From Deltaproteobacteria bacterium (GTDB taxonomy: Bacteria; Bdellovibrionota_C; UBA2361; OMII01), in contig JALRCK010000014.1 in the NCBI GenBank assembly GCA_023262305.1, forward strand, positions 269-15,973: DNA of 15,705 bases, written 5' to 3'. This document shows, piece after piece, positions 1-6,697 of the stretch. The notes under the pieces are model-generated. The model saw only the letters and a list, made by a program, of their open reading frames with translations. It was not told where the DNA came from and made no database searches. The position numbers were made by a program, and so were the translations under genes. Numbering within the stretch: the first letter of the stretch is position 1; every line of letters begins with the position of its first letter.

Positions 1-193
1 TTCTGCGCTATCTCGTAGACACATTTGGTACAATCGTTAGGGCGGCGATCAGCATGGCCGACACTGCCCCATCAAAACTCAAGGCAAGAGGCATGCCACA
101 TATTTCTGCGTCTTACCGTGAGGTTACAGGAGAGCAAGCGTCAGATTTTCGCCATCACCTACCGAAGTGATGACTCTCGAACAGGGTCCAGCC
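1..193. other. Region downstream of fliR, no gene recognised
   Basis: After the fliR TAG stop the minus strand has only very short open frames in this stretch. The plus-strand frame that opens at a TTG near position 25 runs antisense into fliR and looks like a shadow. I see no intrinsic terminator (no GC-rich hairpin followed by a T run) and no FlhB N-terminus. The flagellar operon either ends here or continues beyond the window. Confidence 0.5.
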
Positions 194-988
194 CTACGGA
201 CTCACCACCGCGCTCAGAAGGTCCTCAAGGTGGGAGAACTGCCGCGAAATATAGTGACCGGCCTCAGGTAGAGCCAACGTTGATAGACCGAGCCCAACTG
301 CGATCGTAAGGGGAAAGCTGATAATGAAGATATTTACGGTGGGCACAGCTTTAGAGATGATCGCCAGCACAAAGTTCGTCAATAGCAACGCCACAATCAC
401 CGGAGCGGCTATCATCACGCCCATCTGAAAAATGGCGGCACTCTGGTCGACAAGTGTACTTATCCCTTTCGCTCCGAGTACAAAAGAGCCCGGTCGAATA
501 GCCGATTCGAGTCCCGACAGCTGATACAAAGCGATATGGTGCCCTCCCACCATCAGAAAGAGTAAAATTGCGAGATCGCCATAAATTCGGGCCAAATCGG
601 GTAGATTCGCCTGGGTGGTCGGGTCTATGAGCTGTGCACCGTTGAGACCCATAGTGCCACTGGCGACCTGACCCGCGCACTGAGCTCCTGCAACGATCAG
701 AATCGGAATTAACCCGATGACTGCCCCAAGGATCACCTCAGCAAACAAACTGAGCGCCATCGTCCCGATATCCCCCGGTAGAGGCACGACGCTCTCCATT
801 TTAAATGCAGCAAGAGAGAACACTAAAGCCGCCGGATATCGAACTACGATACCCGTCACACCACCACCGATTCCAGGCGTGACCATCAGGAAGGTGAGAT
901 GACGCATCAAGAGCAAAACAAACGTCCACCCCACGTCGAGGCGCTCAAGAGCGAGACTGGGAAGCGCATGCAGAGTTTCTGCGTCCAC
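194..988 (-). CDS. fliR: FliR, flagellar export gate protein
   Basis: FliR is an integral inner-membrane protein that forms, with FliP and FliQ, the entry gate of the flagellar type III export apparatus. The 264-residue product matches the usual FliR length (about 255-265). It is strongly hydrophobic with several membrane segments. The family-typical C-terminal stretch KAVPTVNIFIISFPLTIAVG, an (A/V)P..N.F....P..I.VG pattern, is clear, as is the MGLNGAQLIDP region in the middle. The start is GTG with AAGGG very close by, so it is less certain than its neighbours' starts. It begins 14 bases after the fliQ stop and is the last gene of the visible operon. Family assignment is secure from the sequence pattern and the gene order. 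Confidence 0.93.
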   Translation of the reverse strand: MDAETLHALPSLALERLDVGWTFVLLLMRHLTFLMVTPGIGGGVTGIVVRYPAALVFSLAAFKMESVVPLPGDIGTMALSLFAEVILGAVIGLIPILIVAGAQCAGQVASGTMGLNGAQLIDPTTQANLPDLARIYGDLAILLFLMVGGHHIALYQLSGLESAIRPGSFVLGAKGISTLVDQSAAIFQMGVMIAAPVIVALLLTNFVLAIISKAVPTVNIFIISFPLTIAVGLGLSTLALPEAGHYISRQFSHLEDLLSAVVSP

Positions 989-1002
989 AACCCTTCAACT
1001 CC

Positions 1003-1275
1003 CTAGTTCGGCGTGATGTTAGAGATCTGGCTGTACACAAAGATTGTGAAGCCCGCAATTCGGTTGATCATGAAGTGACCAAAGAGAACCATTCCCATGA
1101 TAGCCGCGCCGATCTTGGGAATAAATGCGAGGGCCGGATCATTAATTTGGGTAGCAGCTTGAAAGATACTCACAAGGAATCCCGCCACGAGACCAAACCC
1201 TAGAATAGGTGCGCAGGTATAGAGCGCGGTCTCGATGCTTATTTGACCCAACCGAAGATAGTCATCGATATTCAT
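1003..1275 (-). CDS. fliQ: FliQ, flagellar export gate protein
   Basis: FliQ is a small two-helix membrane protein of the flagellar type III export gate, where it packs around the FliP/FliR core. The product is 90 residues, the normal family length. It has two hydrophobic hairpin helices (about residues 17-38 and 54-77) separated by the conserved loop QAATQINDPALAFIPKI, whose pattern Q..TQI....L.F.PK is diagnostic. The ATG is preceded by a good ribosome binding site (GAGGAG, about 8 bases upstream). It lies 12 bases after the fliP stop, within the fliOPQR cluster. Confidence 0.95.
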   Translation of the reverse strand: MNIDDYLRLGQISIETALYTCAPILGFGLVAGFLVSIFQAATQINDPALAFIPKIGAAIMGMVLFGHFMINRIAGFTIFVYSQISNITPN

Positions 1276-1287
1276 GCGGCTTCTCCT

Positions 1288-2076
1288 CTACACACGATAG
1301 GTTTTTACCAGCGAACTGATGATCAGGTGCCAACCGTCGACTATCACGAACAACATCAGCTTCAGAGGCAGGGAAATCACCACTGGGGGAAGAGTGATCA
1401 TACTCATCGAGGTCAGCACCGATGACACCACCATGTCGAGAACAAGGAATGGGAGGGCGATCAAAAACCCGATCTGAAACGCTGCATTAAGTTCACTCAA
1501 AACAAAGCCAGGTACCGCTACAAAGAATGGAACATCCGCGGGATCCTTAGGCTGCTCTGAACGCGTAATCTGCAAAAAGAGGGCGAGATCCTTCTCGCGC
1601 GAGTGCTTTACGAGAAACTCTTTGAGAGGCGCCATAGCCTTTTTTGCAGCCTCATCTTGAGCCATCTGTCCATCGAGGTACGGTTTGATACCCTGATCGT
1701 AGCTCTTTTCAAATACAGGGCCCATAATCGCAAGGGTCAAAAACAGTGCGAGCCCGGTGATTACCGTATTCGGGGGAAGCGTCGCTGTGCCCAGCGCTGT
1801 TCTCGTCATACCAAGAACAACCGCGATACGGGTAAAGCAGGTCATGCACAGGATCATCGCGGGTGCAAAGGAAAGCACCGTGAGCAGAAGCACTATTTTG
1901 AGGCTGCTCGCAACGCTACCGCCGCCCGCCAATTCATTCCCACCAATATTGACGGAGAGATCAGGCAGAGCGGCCTGCTGAGCCGCCGCATCAGCGGACA
2001 AGAGCACCAATCCCCCCACCAACAATCCCTTGAGAAGCATTGATGTGGTTGTCTGACTTCTACGCATTGTACTCAC
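1288..2076 (-). CDS. fliP: FliP, flagellar export gate protein with signal peptide
   Basis: FliP forms the pentameric core of the flagellar type III export gate. The N-terminus (to about residue 32) is a signal peptide: Arg-Arg, a Leu/Val-rich core, then ADAAA before the mature region. This is known for FliP, which is made with a cleavable signal. Family-typical patterns follow: FTRIAVVLGMTRTALGT, then PPN.V..GLALFLTL, a periplasmic section (about residues 120-185) and two C-terminal membrane helices. Its start overlaps the end of fliO. GTG at 2076 (AGGA upstream) and ATG at 2067 (GGTGAG upstream) are both possible, giving a 17- or 8-base overlap, so translation is probably coupled to fliO. 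Length of about 260 is typical. Confidence 0.94.
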   Translation of the reverse strand: MSTMRRSQTTTSMLLKGLLVGGLVLLSADAAAQQAALPDLSVNIGGNELAGGGSVASSLKIVLLLTVLSFAPAMILCMTCFTRIAVVLGMTRTALGTATLPPNTVITGLALFLTLAIMGPVFEKSYDQGIKPYLDGQMAQDEAAKKAMAPLKEFLVKHSREKDLALFLQITRSEQPKDPADVPFFVAVPGFVLSELNAAFQIGFLIALPFLVLDMVVSSVLTSMSMITLPPVVISLPLKLMLFVIVDGWHLIISSLVKTYRV

Positions 2077-2524
2077 CTACGTCCTGACACGCTCCGTTGA
2101 GCGCCTCGTCGAAGAGCTCCTCGTTAGCACTCGCCAATGGAACGAGTCGACTCGATTCGGCCCCCGTCGACATGATGAACTCCTTGCCGTCGAGCTTAAC
2201 CAAGACAAGAGCGCTTTTCTGCGAGATCTGAAGGCGCTCCACAAGCTGAAGCCTTCGCTGCGTACAACCAGTTCGTGGCAGTACGTAGCGGCGATAGACA
2301 TGAATGCCGCACCCGAATATACCGAGGCAGAGAAAGAGCCCACCAACCATCCTCAGAGCGGAGCTCTGGGCATTAAAGGGAGACATTTGGGAAGCCTTGT
2401 CTGGAGTAGAGGTCGCGTTCCAGTCGGAGACCGGATCGTTGCTCGCGTGAACCGTGCACGGCGCTACCGAGATAGCTATCACTATCCCAACTACTACTGC
2501 TGCGCGCTTCCACCACTTCATCAT
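2060..2524 (-). CDS. fliO: FliO, flagellar export gate assembly protein
   Basis: FliO is a poorly conserved membrane protein that helps FliP assemble into the export gate. The 154-residue product has a likely signal peptide (about residues 1-27, ending before SND), a periplasmic Ser/Thr-rich stretch, and one membrane helix at about 58-76. A cytoplasmic FliO domain follows at about 90-127: QLVERLQISQKSALVLVKLD, then EFIMSTG, the small beta-rich pattern seen in FliO. A G-rich ribosome binding site precedes the ATG-ATG pair. It lies between fliN and fliP, the usual place. The assignment rests on domain pattern plus position, because primary conservation in this family is low. Confidence 0.88.
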   Translation of the reverse strand: MMKWWKRAAVVVGIVIAISVAPCTVHASNDPVSDWNATSTPDKASQMSPFNAQSSALRMVGGLFLCLGIFGCGIHVYRRYVLPRTGCTQRRLQLVERLQISQKSALVLVKLDGKEFIMSTGAESSRLVPLASANEELFDEALNGACQDVGEYNA

Positions 2525-2539
2525 AACAACCCCCTACCC

Positions 2540-2926
2540 TTACGCGATCCCCTCAACTCGTTCTTCCGGCGAGATGATATCCGTAAGTCGTACACCGAAC
2601 TTCTCATTCACGATCACCGCTTCACCACGGGCAACCGCTTTGCCATTGATGAATATATCGAGTGGCTCACCCGCAATCTTCTCAAGCTCTACAACTGATC
2701 CCGGTCCCATTTGAAGGAGGTCGTTAATCGTCATCCGTGCGCGTCCCACCTCAACCGAGACCTGAAGAGCAACATCCATCAGGAACTCAAGAGTTCGGGT
2801 GTTTTGCGGTCCCTTCTTTGCCGGTGTGGGCGCAGCCCCTGCAGCTGCCGCAGTGGCGGCTTCAGCGACCTCGCCAGCAGCGGCGGCAACACCTTCCAAT
2901 CCTTGTTCAATCTCATTATCTGCCAT
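2540..2926 (-). CDS. fliN: FliN, flagellar motor switch protein
   Basis: FliN forms the lower part of the C-ring that switches rotation direction and receives export substrates. Of 128 residues, roughly 1-45 are an Ala/Glu-rich flexible segment ending in a Pro-Lys-Lys patch. Residues about 48-120 are the SpoA/FliN domain: LMDVALQVSVEVGRARMT, then LL.MGPGSVVEL, IAGEPLDIFINGK and ARGEAVIVNEKFGVRLTDI, all hallmark FliN positions. The ATG lies inside the end of fliM (11-base overlap), with GGAG upstream in the fliM coding sequence, so translation is likely coupled. The long Ala-rich linker is common in FliN proteins and is not by itself odd. Confidence 0.95.
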   Translation of the reverse strand: MADNEIEQGLEGVAAAAGEVAEAATAAAAGAAPTPAKKGPQNTRTLEFLMDVALQVSVEVGRARMTINDLLQMGPGSVVELEKIAGEPLDIFINGKAVARGEAVIVNEKFGVRLTDIISPEERVEGIA

Positions 2927-3944
2927 TGCGAATCATCTCCTCTTTGTTGCGAATGTTAATCAGGTCAAGTTTAGGAATCGGACGCGAGATCCGAACAGCT
3001 CGATTACCATGAAGAGAACCGATATGACCGTACAGTTTTGGGGTTCCCTCAACCATCACTCGGGCCTCGTCGTTGGGAAGCGTCTCAAGCTTCATCACAT
3101 CTCCAACCTGGAGACTTAAGAAATCACGTAATTTGACCGAGCCACGTGCCAATTGCACGCTCACCTCACAAACGGTTTCCTGGATGTTCGTCTGCATCCT
3201 ACGCGACAACGCGCTGTCAACCTCAAGTCGTGTGCTCTGAACAGTGGTAGAGAGTTTTCCCTTAATCGGCTCAAGAGTCGAGTACGGAATGCAAATTGAG
3301 AGCGTTGTGCACTCTTGCTCGAATTCAACCTCAATCGTGATGACCACAACGACGTCTGATGGAGGCGCGATAGTCACGGCGAATGGATTAAACTCAGAGC
3401 GCAGGAACTGAAATTCGACTGGGTGTACCGGGTTCCACGCCTCGTTGAGAACCTCGATGGCAAGATTGACCACTTTGCTGATGAGTGAGGTCTCAATAGC
3501 TGTATACTCACGCCCCTCTACCTTCACCCGGGTGGTTCCTCGACCTCCAAAGAGCCCATCAATCACGCTGAAGACGAGTGGAGCTGAGACTACGAGGAGC
3601 GCGTTTCCAGGAAGTGGCGACATCTTAAGAATATGGAGAGAAGATGGCAGCGGCAGCTTTTTGAGAAATGCGCCGAACTTCACCATTTCAATCTTACCAA
3701 CGTTCGTAAAACAGCTTCGGCCCAGGAATTTGCCTAATACCGTCCTGAATTGACGGGAGAACCGGTCATGGATCATCTCCATGGTCGGCATACGTCCACG
3801 AACGATTCGCTCTTGGCTCGCGAGATCGAACTTCTTTACATTCTGAGTCGGATTTTGAGCCTCAACCGCGCCCTCCTCTATCTCTCCCTCGGAGAGACCT
3901 TTCAGGAGTGTGTTAATCTCTTCTTGGCTTAGTACCTCGCCCAT
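2916..3944 (-). CDS. fliM: FliM, flagellar motor switch protein
   Basis: FliM is the central switch protein of the C-ring and the target of phospho-CheY. I chose the ATG at 3944 (342 residues) rather than the upstream in-frame extension. It gives the canonical N-terminus MGEVLSQEEINTLLKGL, the CheY-binding LSQ.EI..LL motif, has AAGG 6-9 bases upstream, and begins 7 bases after the fliL stop. The middle domain (about residues 40-230) has the RQFRTVLGKFLGRS segment and the phosphatase-like ALLVVSAPLVFSVIDGLFGG. The C-terminal SpoA domain (about 255-335) carries VKLRDFLSLQVGDVMKLETL and a terminal GNRAVRI. Overlaps fliN by 11 bases. No missing parts seen. Confidence 0.95.
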   Translation of the reverse strand: MGEVLSQEEINTLLKGLSEGEIEEGAVEAQNPTQNVKKFDLASQERIVRGRMPTMEMIHDRFSRQFRTVLGKFLGRSCFTNVGKIEMVKFGAFLKKLPLPSSLHILKMSPLPGNALLVVSAPLVFSVIDGLFGGRGTTRVKVEGREYTAIETSLISKVVNLAIEVLNEAWNPVHPVEFQFLRSEFNPFAVTIAPPSDVVVVITIEVEFEQECTTLSICIPYSTLEPIKGKLSTTVQSTRLEVDSALSRRMQTNIQETVCEVSVQLARGSVKLRDFLSLQVGDVMKLETLPNDEARVMVEGTPKLYGHIGSLHGNRAVRISRPIPKLDLINIRNKEEMIRNGR

Positions 3945-3951
3945 AGCACCC

Positions 3952-4500
3952 TTACTGAATAACGAATTGAGTAAAGTAAACCCGCTTAACTTCCTCTTTT
4001 CGAAGCGCTGCATTGATCAAAGACCGGATCTCTGCACGCAACTTGTCCTTGCCCTTGAGCGTCTCAAGGTTCTCTGCCGTCATCTGCGTCAGCAGAGAGA
4101 TGATACTGTCCCTAATCGGTACCGCTCGAGTGTAGAAGCGACGTGGTACATCTAGGGTCTCAAACTCAACCTGAATCTGAGCTCGAACATACTTTCCACC
4201 CGAAAGATTGACGAGAAAGGTGTCAAAAGGAACTATCGCTCCGAGAGGTTCCTCTCCCTCCTCAAGTTGCTCCTCAGCATCGTCAATCCCTTCAGGCTTC
4301 AGCTGAGGTTCAGCGCTCATCGCAGGGGTTACCTCTTCTACTTCTTTCGGTTCCTCTTTGAGCAGGAAGTACCCAGCGGGCACACCGACAACGATGAGGA
4401 GTCCTACAATTCCAGCGACAGCAACGGCAACACGCTTGCCGCGGTGGGGCACCTCGGGAGTTTCAACCTCCGCAGCCTCTTTTTTCTCTTCCTCTGCCAT
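3952..4500 (-). CDS. fliL: FliL, flagellar stator-associated membrane protein
   Basis: FliL is a single-pass inner-membrane protein that rings the MotA/MotB stator and supports its activity at high load. The 182-residue product has a charged cytoplasmic N-terminus (Glu/Lys-rich), one membrane helix at about 24-47, an acidic periplasmic linker (about 50-85) and the FliL domain (about 86-182). Typical features are FDTFLVNLSGGKYVRAQIQV, then VPIRDSIISLL, L.GKDKLRAEI, and the C-terminal VKRVYFTQFVIQ, which is strongly diagnostic. It begins 7 bases after the second MotB-like gene and ends 7 bases before fliM. Adjacency to the stator genes fits the known FliL-stator interaction. The ribosome binding site is weak. 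Confidence 0.93.
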   Translation of the reverse strand: MAEEEKKEAAEVETPEVPHRGKRVAVAVAGIVGLLIVVGVPAGYFLLKEEPKEVEEVTPAMSAEPQLKPEGIDDAEEQLEEGEEPLGAIVPFDTFLVNLSGGKYVRAQIQVEFETLDVPRRFYTRAVPIRDSIISLLTQMTAENLETLKGKDKLRAEIRSLINAALRKEEVKRVYFTQFVIQ

Positions 4501-4507
4501 GATGTGG

Positions 4508-5056
4508 CTACATCCCTAAAATTCTAATTCTTCCGAGGTATCGCTCCGTCACCGGAACAAGCACCGCATTCGCTTCACAACGTTGGGTTACATGGAATCG
4601 AACGGATACATCCTTCCCAACAATCCGCTTGAACACCTCACCCAATCCATACACGACCCTTGCACGCTCCTCTGGAGGACTACATACAAGCACCTCAATC
4701 CGGTCATGGCTTGGGGCGACCTCAACAAGCTCTTTCTCAAGGACCCCAAACATCTCTGCGTCATCCATCTCCAACTCTCGGCTGAAGATTGGAAGCTCAT
4801 GCTTCACGACGGATCCCCTCAGGGGGAGATCTGAAGCAAAGGTAGTGCCATGCTGTGGGTGCGCTGAGAGAGTCGAGGTACTTGACTGTAGAGACTTGCT
4901 TTTTCCCCCCTCTTTGAGGCGGTCCCACGGCGTCAAAACCAAGAAGAAACAGAGCAAGAGTGTCAAAAGGTCGCCAAAGCTAATGAACCAGACCACCGAT
5001 CCCGGCTGACCCTCTGCCGACCGATAGTATCGCGAGCTAGAGTTGGAGGTTGTCAT
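4508..5056 (-). CDS. Short MotB-like stator subunit carrying the proton-binding Asp
   Basis: This 182-residue protein matches the MotB N-terminal module. A short cytoplasmic tail is followed by a single membrane helix, VVWFISFGDLLTLLLCFFLV (residues about 21-40). Asp29 sits where E. coli MotB has its proton-binding Asp32, and the following FFLVL fits the family pattern. The remaining 140 residues contain no clear OmpA/MotB peptidoglycan-binding motif. A stretch at about 115-160 (IEVLVCSPPEERARVVYGL) may be a degenerate OmpA fold that has lost the ..TD..G..N..LS loop. Start at 5056 is supported by GAGGAGGT 5 bases upstream. The gene overlaps the preceding OmpA-like gene by 20 bases. Inference: it is the ion-conducting half of the stator B subunit. 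A TolR/ExbD-like role is an alternative, but fliL next door favours the flagellar stator. Confidence 0.8.
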   Translation of the reverse strand: MTTSNSSSRYYRSAEGQPGSVVWFISFGDLLTLLLCFFLVLTPWDRLKEGGKSKSLQSSTSTLSAHPQHGTTFASDLPLRGSVVKHELPIFSRELEMDDAEMFGVLEKELVEVAPSHDRIEVLVCSPPEERARVVYGLGEVFKRIVGKDVSVRFHVTQRCEANAVLVPVTERYLGRIRILGM

Positions 5057-5540
5057 ACATGACCTCCTCAAAACGTACGGCGACCTTGCCGGGTTGAGCC
5101 TCTGGTCCACCCACGTACATTTGCGTGTCCGATTCCGAAAGTCCACGAGATCCAAGGTAGCCCCTAATTGCATCGAGCCGAGCCATCACCTTCTCAACCT
5201 CTACGAGCTCGCCTTCATCCGTCTCGTTATGGACGGCGAGTGTGATGATGGCCCGCACATCGTGCTCCCTGATTACCTCTGCAATCGCATCGAGATCATC
5301 GGAGGTTTGCATGAGAGCGCCCGCACTATCAAACTCAACGGCAAACTCAAGGCGCCCAATTGACGGGGGCTCGGTAATGACCGGCACTCGGGGGACGACC
5401 TTAATAACGTCAGCCGATGTGCGCTGAAACGCACCAACCGAGAAAACAAGCATAATCAGGAGCACGGCGACGTACTGCGTATAGAACGCCTTGAGGATAC
5501 GCCTATCGCACACTGTTTGTTCGGTCGGGCGATTGCTCAT
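5037..5540 (-). CDS. OmpA-like MotB relative: membrane anchor plus peptidoglycan-binding domain
   Basis: The 167-residue product has a cytoplasmic N-terminus, one membrane helix (about residues 15-39) without any Asp or Glu, and a periplasmic OmpA-like domain (about 62-160). The domain shows FAVEFDSAGALMQTSDDLDA, then HNETDEGE and MARLDAIRGYLGSRGLS. These follow the family pattern of a TD loop, then R....V..YL...G. Asp108 and Arg121 align with the OmpA residues that bind diaminopimelate, so cell-wall binding may be kept, although the loop is two residues shorter than usual. The start (ATG at 5540, GGAG upstream) was preferred to a 30-residue upstream extension that overlaps motA. It lies 13 bases after motA. 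Inference: it is the wall-anchoring half of a divided MotB. It could also be an accessory protein beside an undetected full MotB elsewhere. Confidence 0.75.
   Translation of the reverse strand: MSNRPTEQTVCDRRILKAFYTQYVAVLLIMLVFSVGAFQRTSADVIKVVPRVPVITEPPSIGRLEFAVEFDSAGALMQTSDDLDAIAEVIREHDVRAIITLAVHNETDEGELVEVEKVMARLDAIRGYLGSRGLSESDTQMYVGGPEAQPGKVAVRFEEVMYDNLQL
5062..5069 (-). promoter_or_regulatory. Strong ribosome binding site of the short MotB-like gene
   Basis: The minus strand reads GAGGAGGT, a near-perfect anti-16S match, 5 bases before the ATG at 5056. It lies inside the coding sequence of the preceding OmpA-like gene. It fixes the start of the second stator B-like protein and shows that this is a separately initiated gene, not the tail of a frameshifted single motB. 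Confidence 0.75.
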
Positions 5541-5553
5541 GAGCAGACTCCGG

Positions 5554-6378
5554 CTAAACGTTTCCTGCCATTGAGACGTAGCTCTGCAGGCGCTGCTCAA
5601 GCAGCAGTGGACTTTCCGAGCGAGCAACACTCACCAGGGCCTCAACGGTGATGTCTTTAGAGAGCTCTCGCTCCTGAGCCACAACGCGTAGCTTACCAGC
5701 CATGGGAAAGAAGAAGAGGTTGGCTGCGACCGACCCGTACAGGGTGGCCACAAGGGCAAGAGACATCGCCGGACCCACTGTGCTGGCGTCCTGCAGTGAG
5801 CCCAACATGTGAATGAGTCCGATAAGGGTCCCGATTAATCCCATCGCTGGAGCGAAATTTCCCATCGTCTCCCACACTTGTACAGATCTCCATGCCTGAT
5901 CGTTCGAGGTGCGCATCTCGCGTTGGAGGATGCGTCCTATCTCCTCTGGAGCCTGTCCATCAACGGTCAACTCGAGTCCGAGCCGTAGAAACGGATCAGC
6001 GGTCAAACGGGCTTCATTCTCAAGAGTGAGAAGCCCTTGATCCCGAACTCGCCTCGACAGGTCAAGGACGTACGAAATTCGATCAGCAGGCTGCTCATGT
6101 GGAAGAAATAGAACCGATTGCGCAGCATCCATTGCTACTCGGAGGTCCCGCATCGAAAACTGAATCAATACTGAAGCAGCTGTTCCTCCAAGAACAAGCA
6201 TGAACCCCTCGATACTGAGAAATGTCATGGGATTGCCACCGATGACAGCGCCAAGTACGACGAGACCAAGAGCCAACGAGATCCCAATGACCATCGACAT
6301 GTTCACAACTGGGGGGTTATCAAGCGATGGAGATTCACGCGAGAATCGTCTTCGGGATACATTCTTTAGCTCTTCCAT
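5554..6378 (-). CDS. motA: MotA, flagellar stator A subunit
   Basis: MotA is the multi-pass stator subunit that surrounds the MotB helix and pushes on FliG. The 274-residue product has four membrane helices (about 28-48, 54-73, 174-194, 203-225) with the large cytoplasmic loop between the second and third. Arg112 and Glu120 in VRDQGLLTLENEA correspond in spacing to E. coli MotA Arg90 and Glu98, which contact FliG. Pro177 in APAMGLIGTLIGL and Pro225 in FFFPMAGKL match the conserved prolines. The first 25 residues are a charged extension beyond the usual MotA start. The ATG at 6378 has AGGAAG just upstream while Met27 has no ribosome binding site, so the extension is probably real. First gene of the operon. 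Confidence 0.93.
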   Translation of the reverse strand: MEELKNVSRRRFSRESPSLDNPPVVNMSMVIGISLALGLVVLGAVIGGNPMTFLSIEGFMLVLGGTAASVLIQFSMRDLRVAMDAAQSVLFLPHEQPADRISYVLDLSRRVRDQGLLTLENEARLTADPFLRLGLELTVDGQAPEEIGRILQREMRTSNDQAWRSVQVWETMGNFAPAMGLIGTLIGLIHMLGSLQDASTVGPAMSLALVATLYGSVAANLFFFPMAGKLRVVAQERELSKDITVEALVSVARSESPLLLEQRLQSYVSMAGNV

Positions 6379-6697
6379 GCTGCTTCCTGCAAAGTAACCA
6401 CGCGTCGCAGATCCATTCGCTTCCGGCGAAGGGGAGGCTCAAGAGATGTCAGACTTTCGACCCGGCTCGAATCAATCTTCGTTCGCCACAGGTCCAACGT
6501 GAACAAGTTCTTGGCACTCCTTAACGCTACGATGTTGAGATGATGGAGAGCCCCTTGAGGGATGCGCCTATTTTTTCGGGTAGTTACCGCACCCAAACGA
6601 AATGGGTAGTCCACGCTCCAAGGGATAGACAGAACAGCATCTTAGCCAAAGGGTGTCAGGGGGTTGACGCTCAAGCAGTCACTCAGGTGCGCCAGCA
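6379..6697 (-). other. Leader region upstream of the motA operon
   Basis: About 320 bases separate the stop of the exported protein gene from motA. A minus-strand frame starting at a GTG at 6614 stays open and ends at 6366, overlapping the motA start by 13 bases. Its translation is Arg-rich, resembles no family I know and is not a FlbD. A 5-bp hairpin, ACCCA..TGGGT, lies at 6591-6607. The operon promoter is probably here, but I could not place convincing sigma-70, sigma-28 or sigma-54 boxes. Confidence 0.4.

Noticed and set aside
25..309. Plus-strand frame of 94 residues at the left end
   Set aside because: It starts at TTG, runs antisense into the 3' end of fliR and its translation has no recognisable features.
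1603..2043. Plus-strand 146-residue frame
   Set aside because: Antisense shadow of fliP; Cys/Arg/His-rich composition typical of a wrong frame.
4508..5630. A single motB gene broken by a frameshift
   Set aside because: The order of modules is reversed compared with MotB (OmpA-bearing frame first, Asp-bearing helix second), each frame has its own membrane helix, and the second has a strong ribosome binding site, so joining the frames would not rebuild a normal MotB.
6366..6614. FlbD-like small gene before motA
   Set aside because: FlbD precedes motA in some genomes, but this Arg-rich translation lacks the FlbD pattern (PDT.I.L..G...V.E) and has a poor start; kept only as an open frame in the leader.
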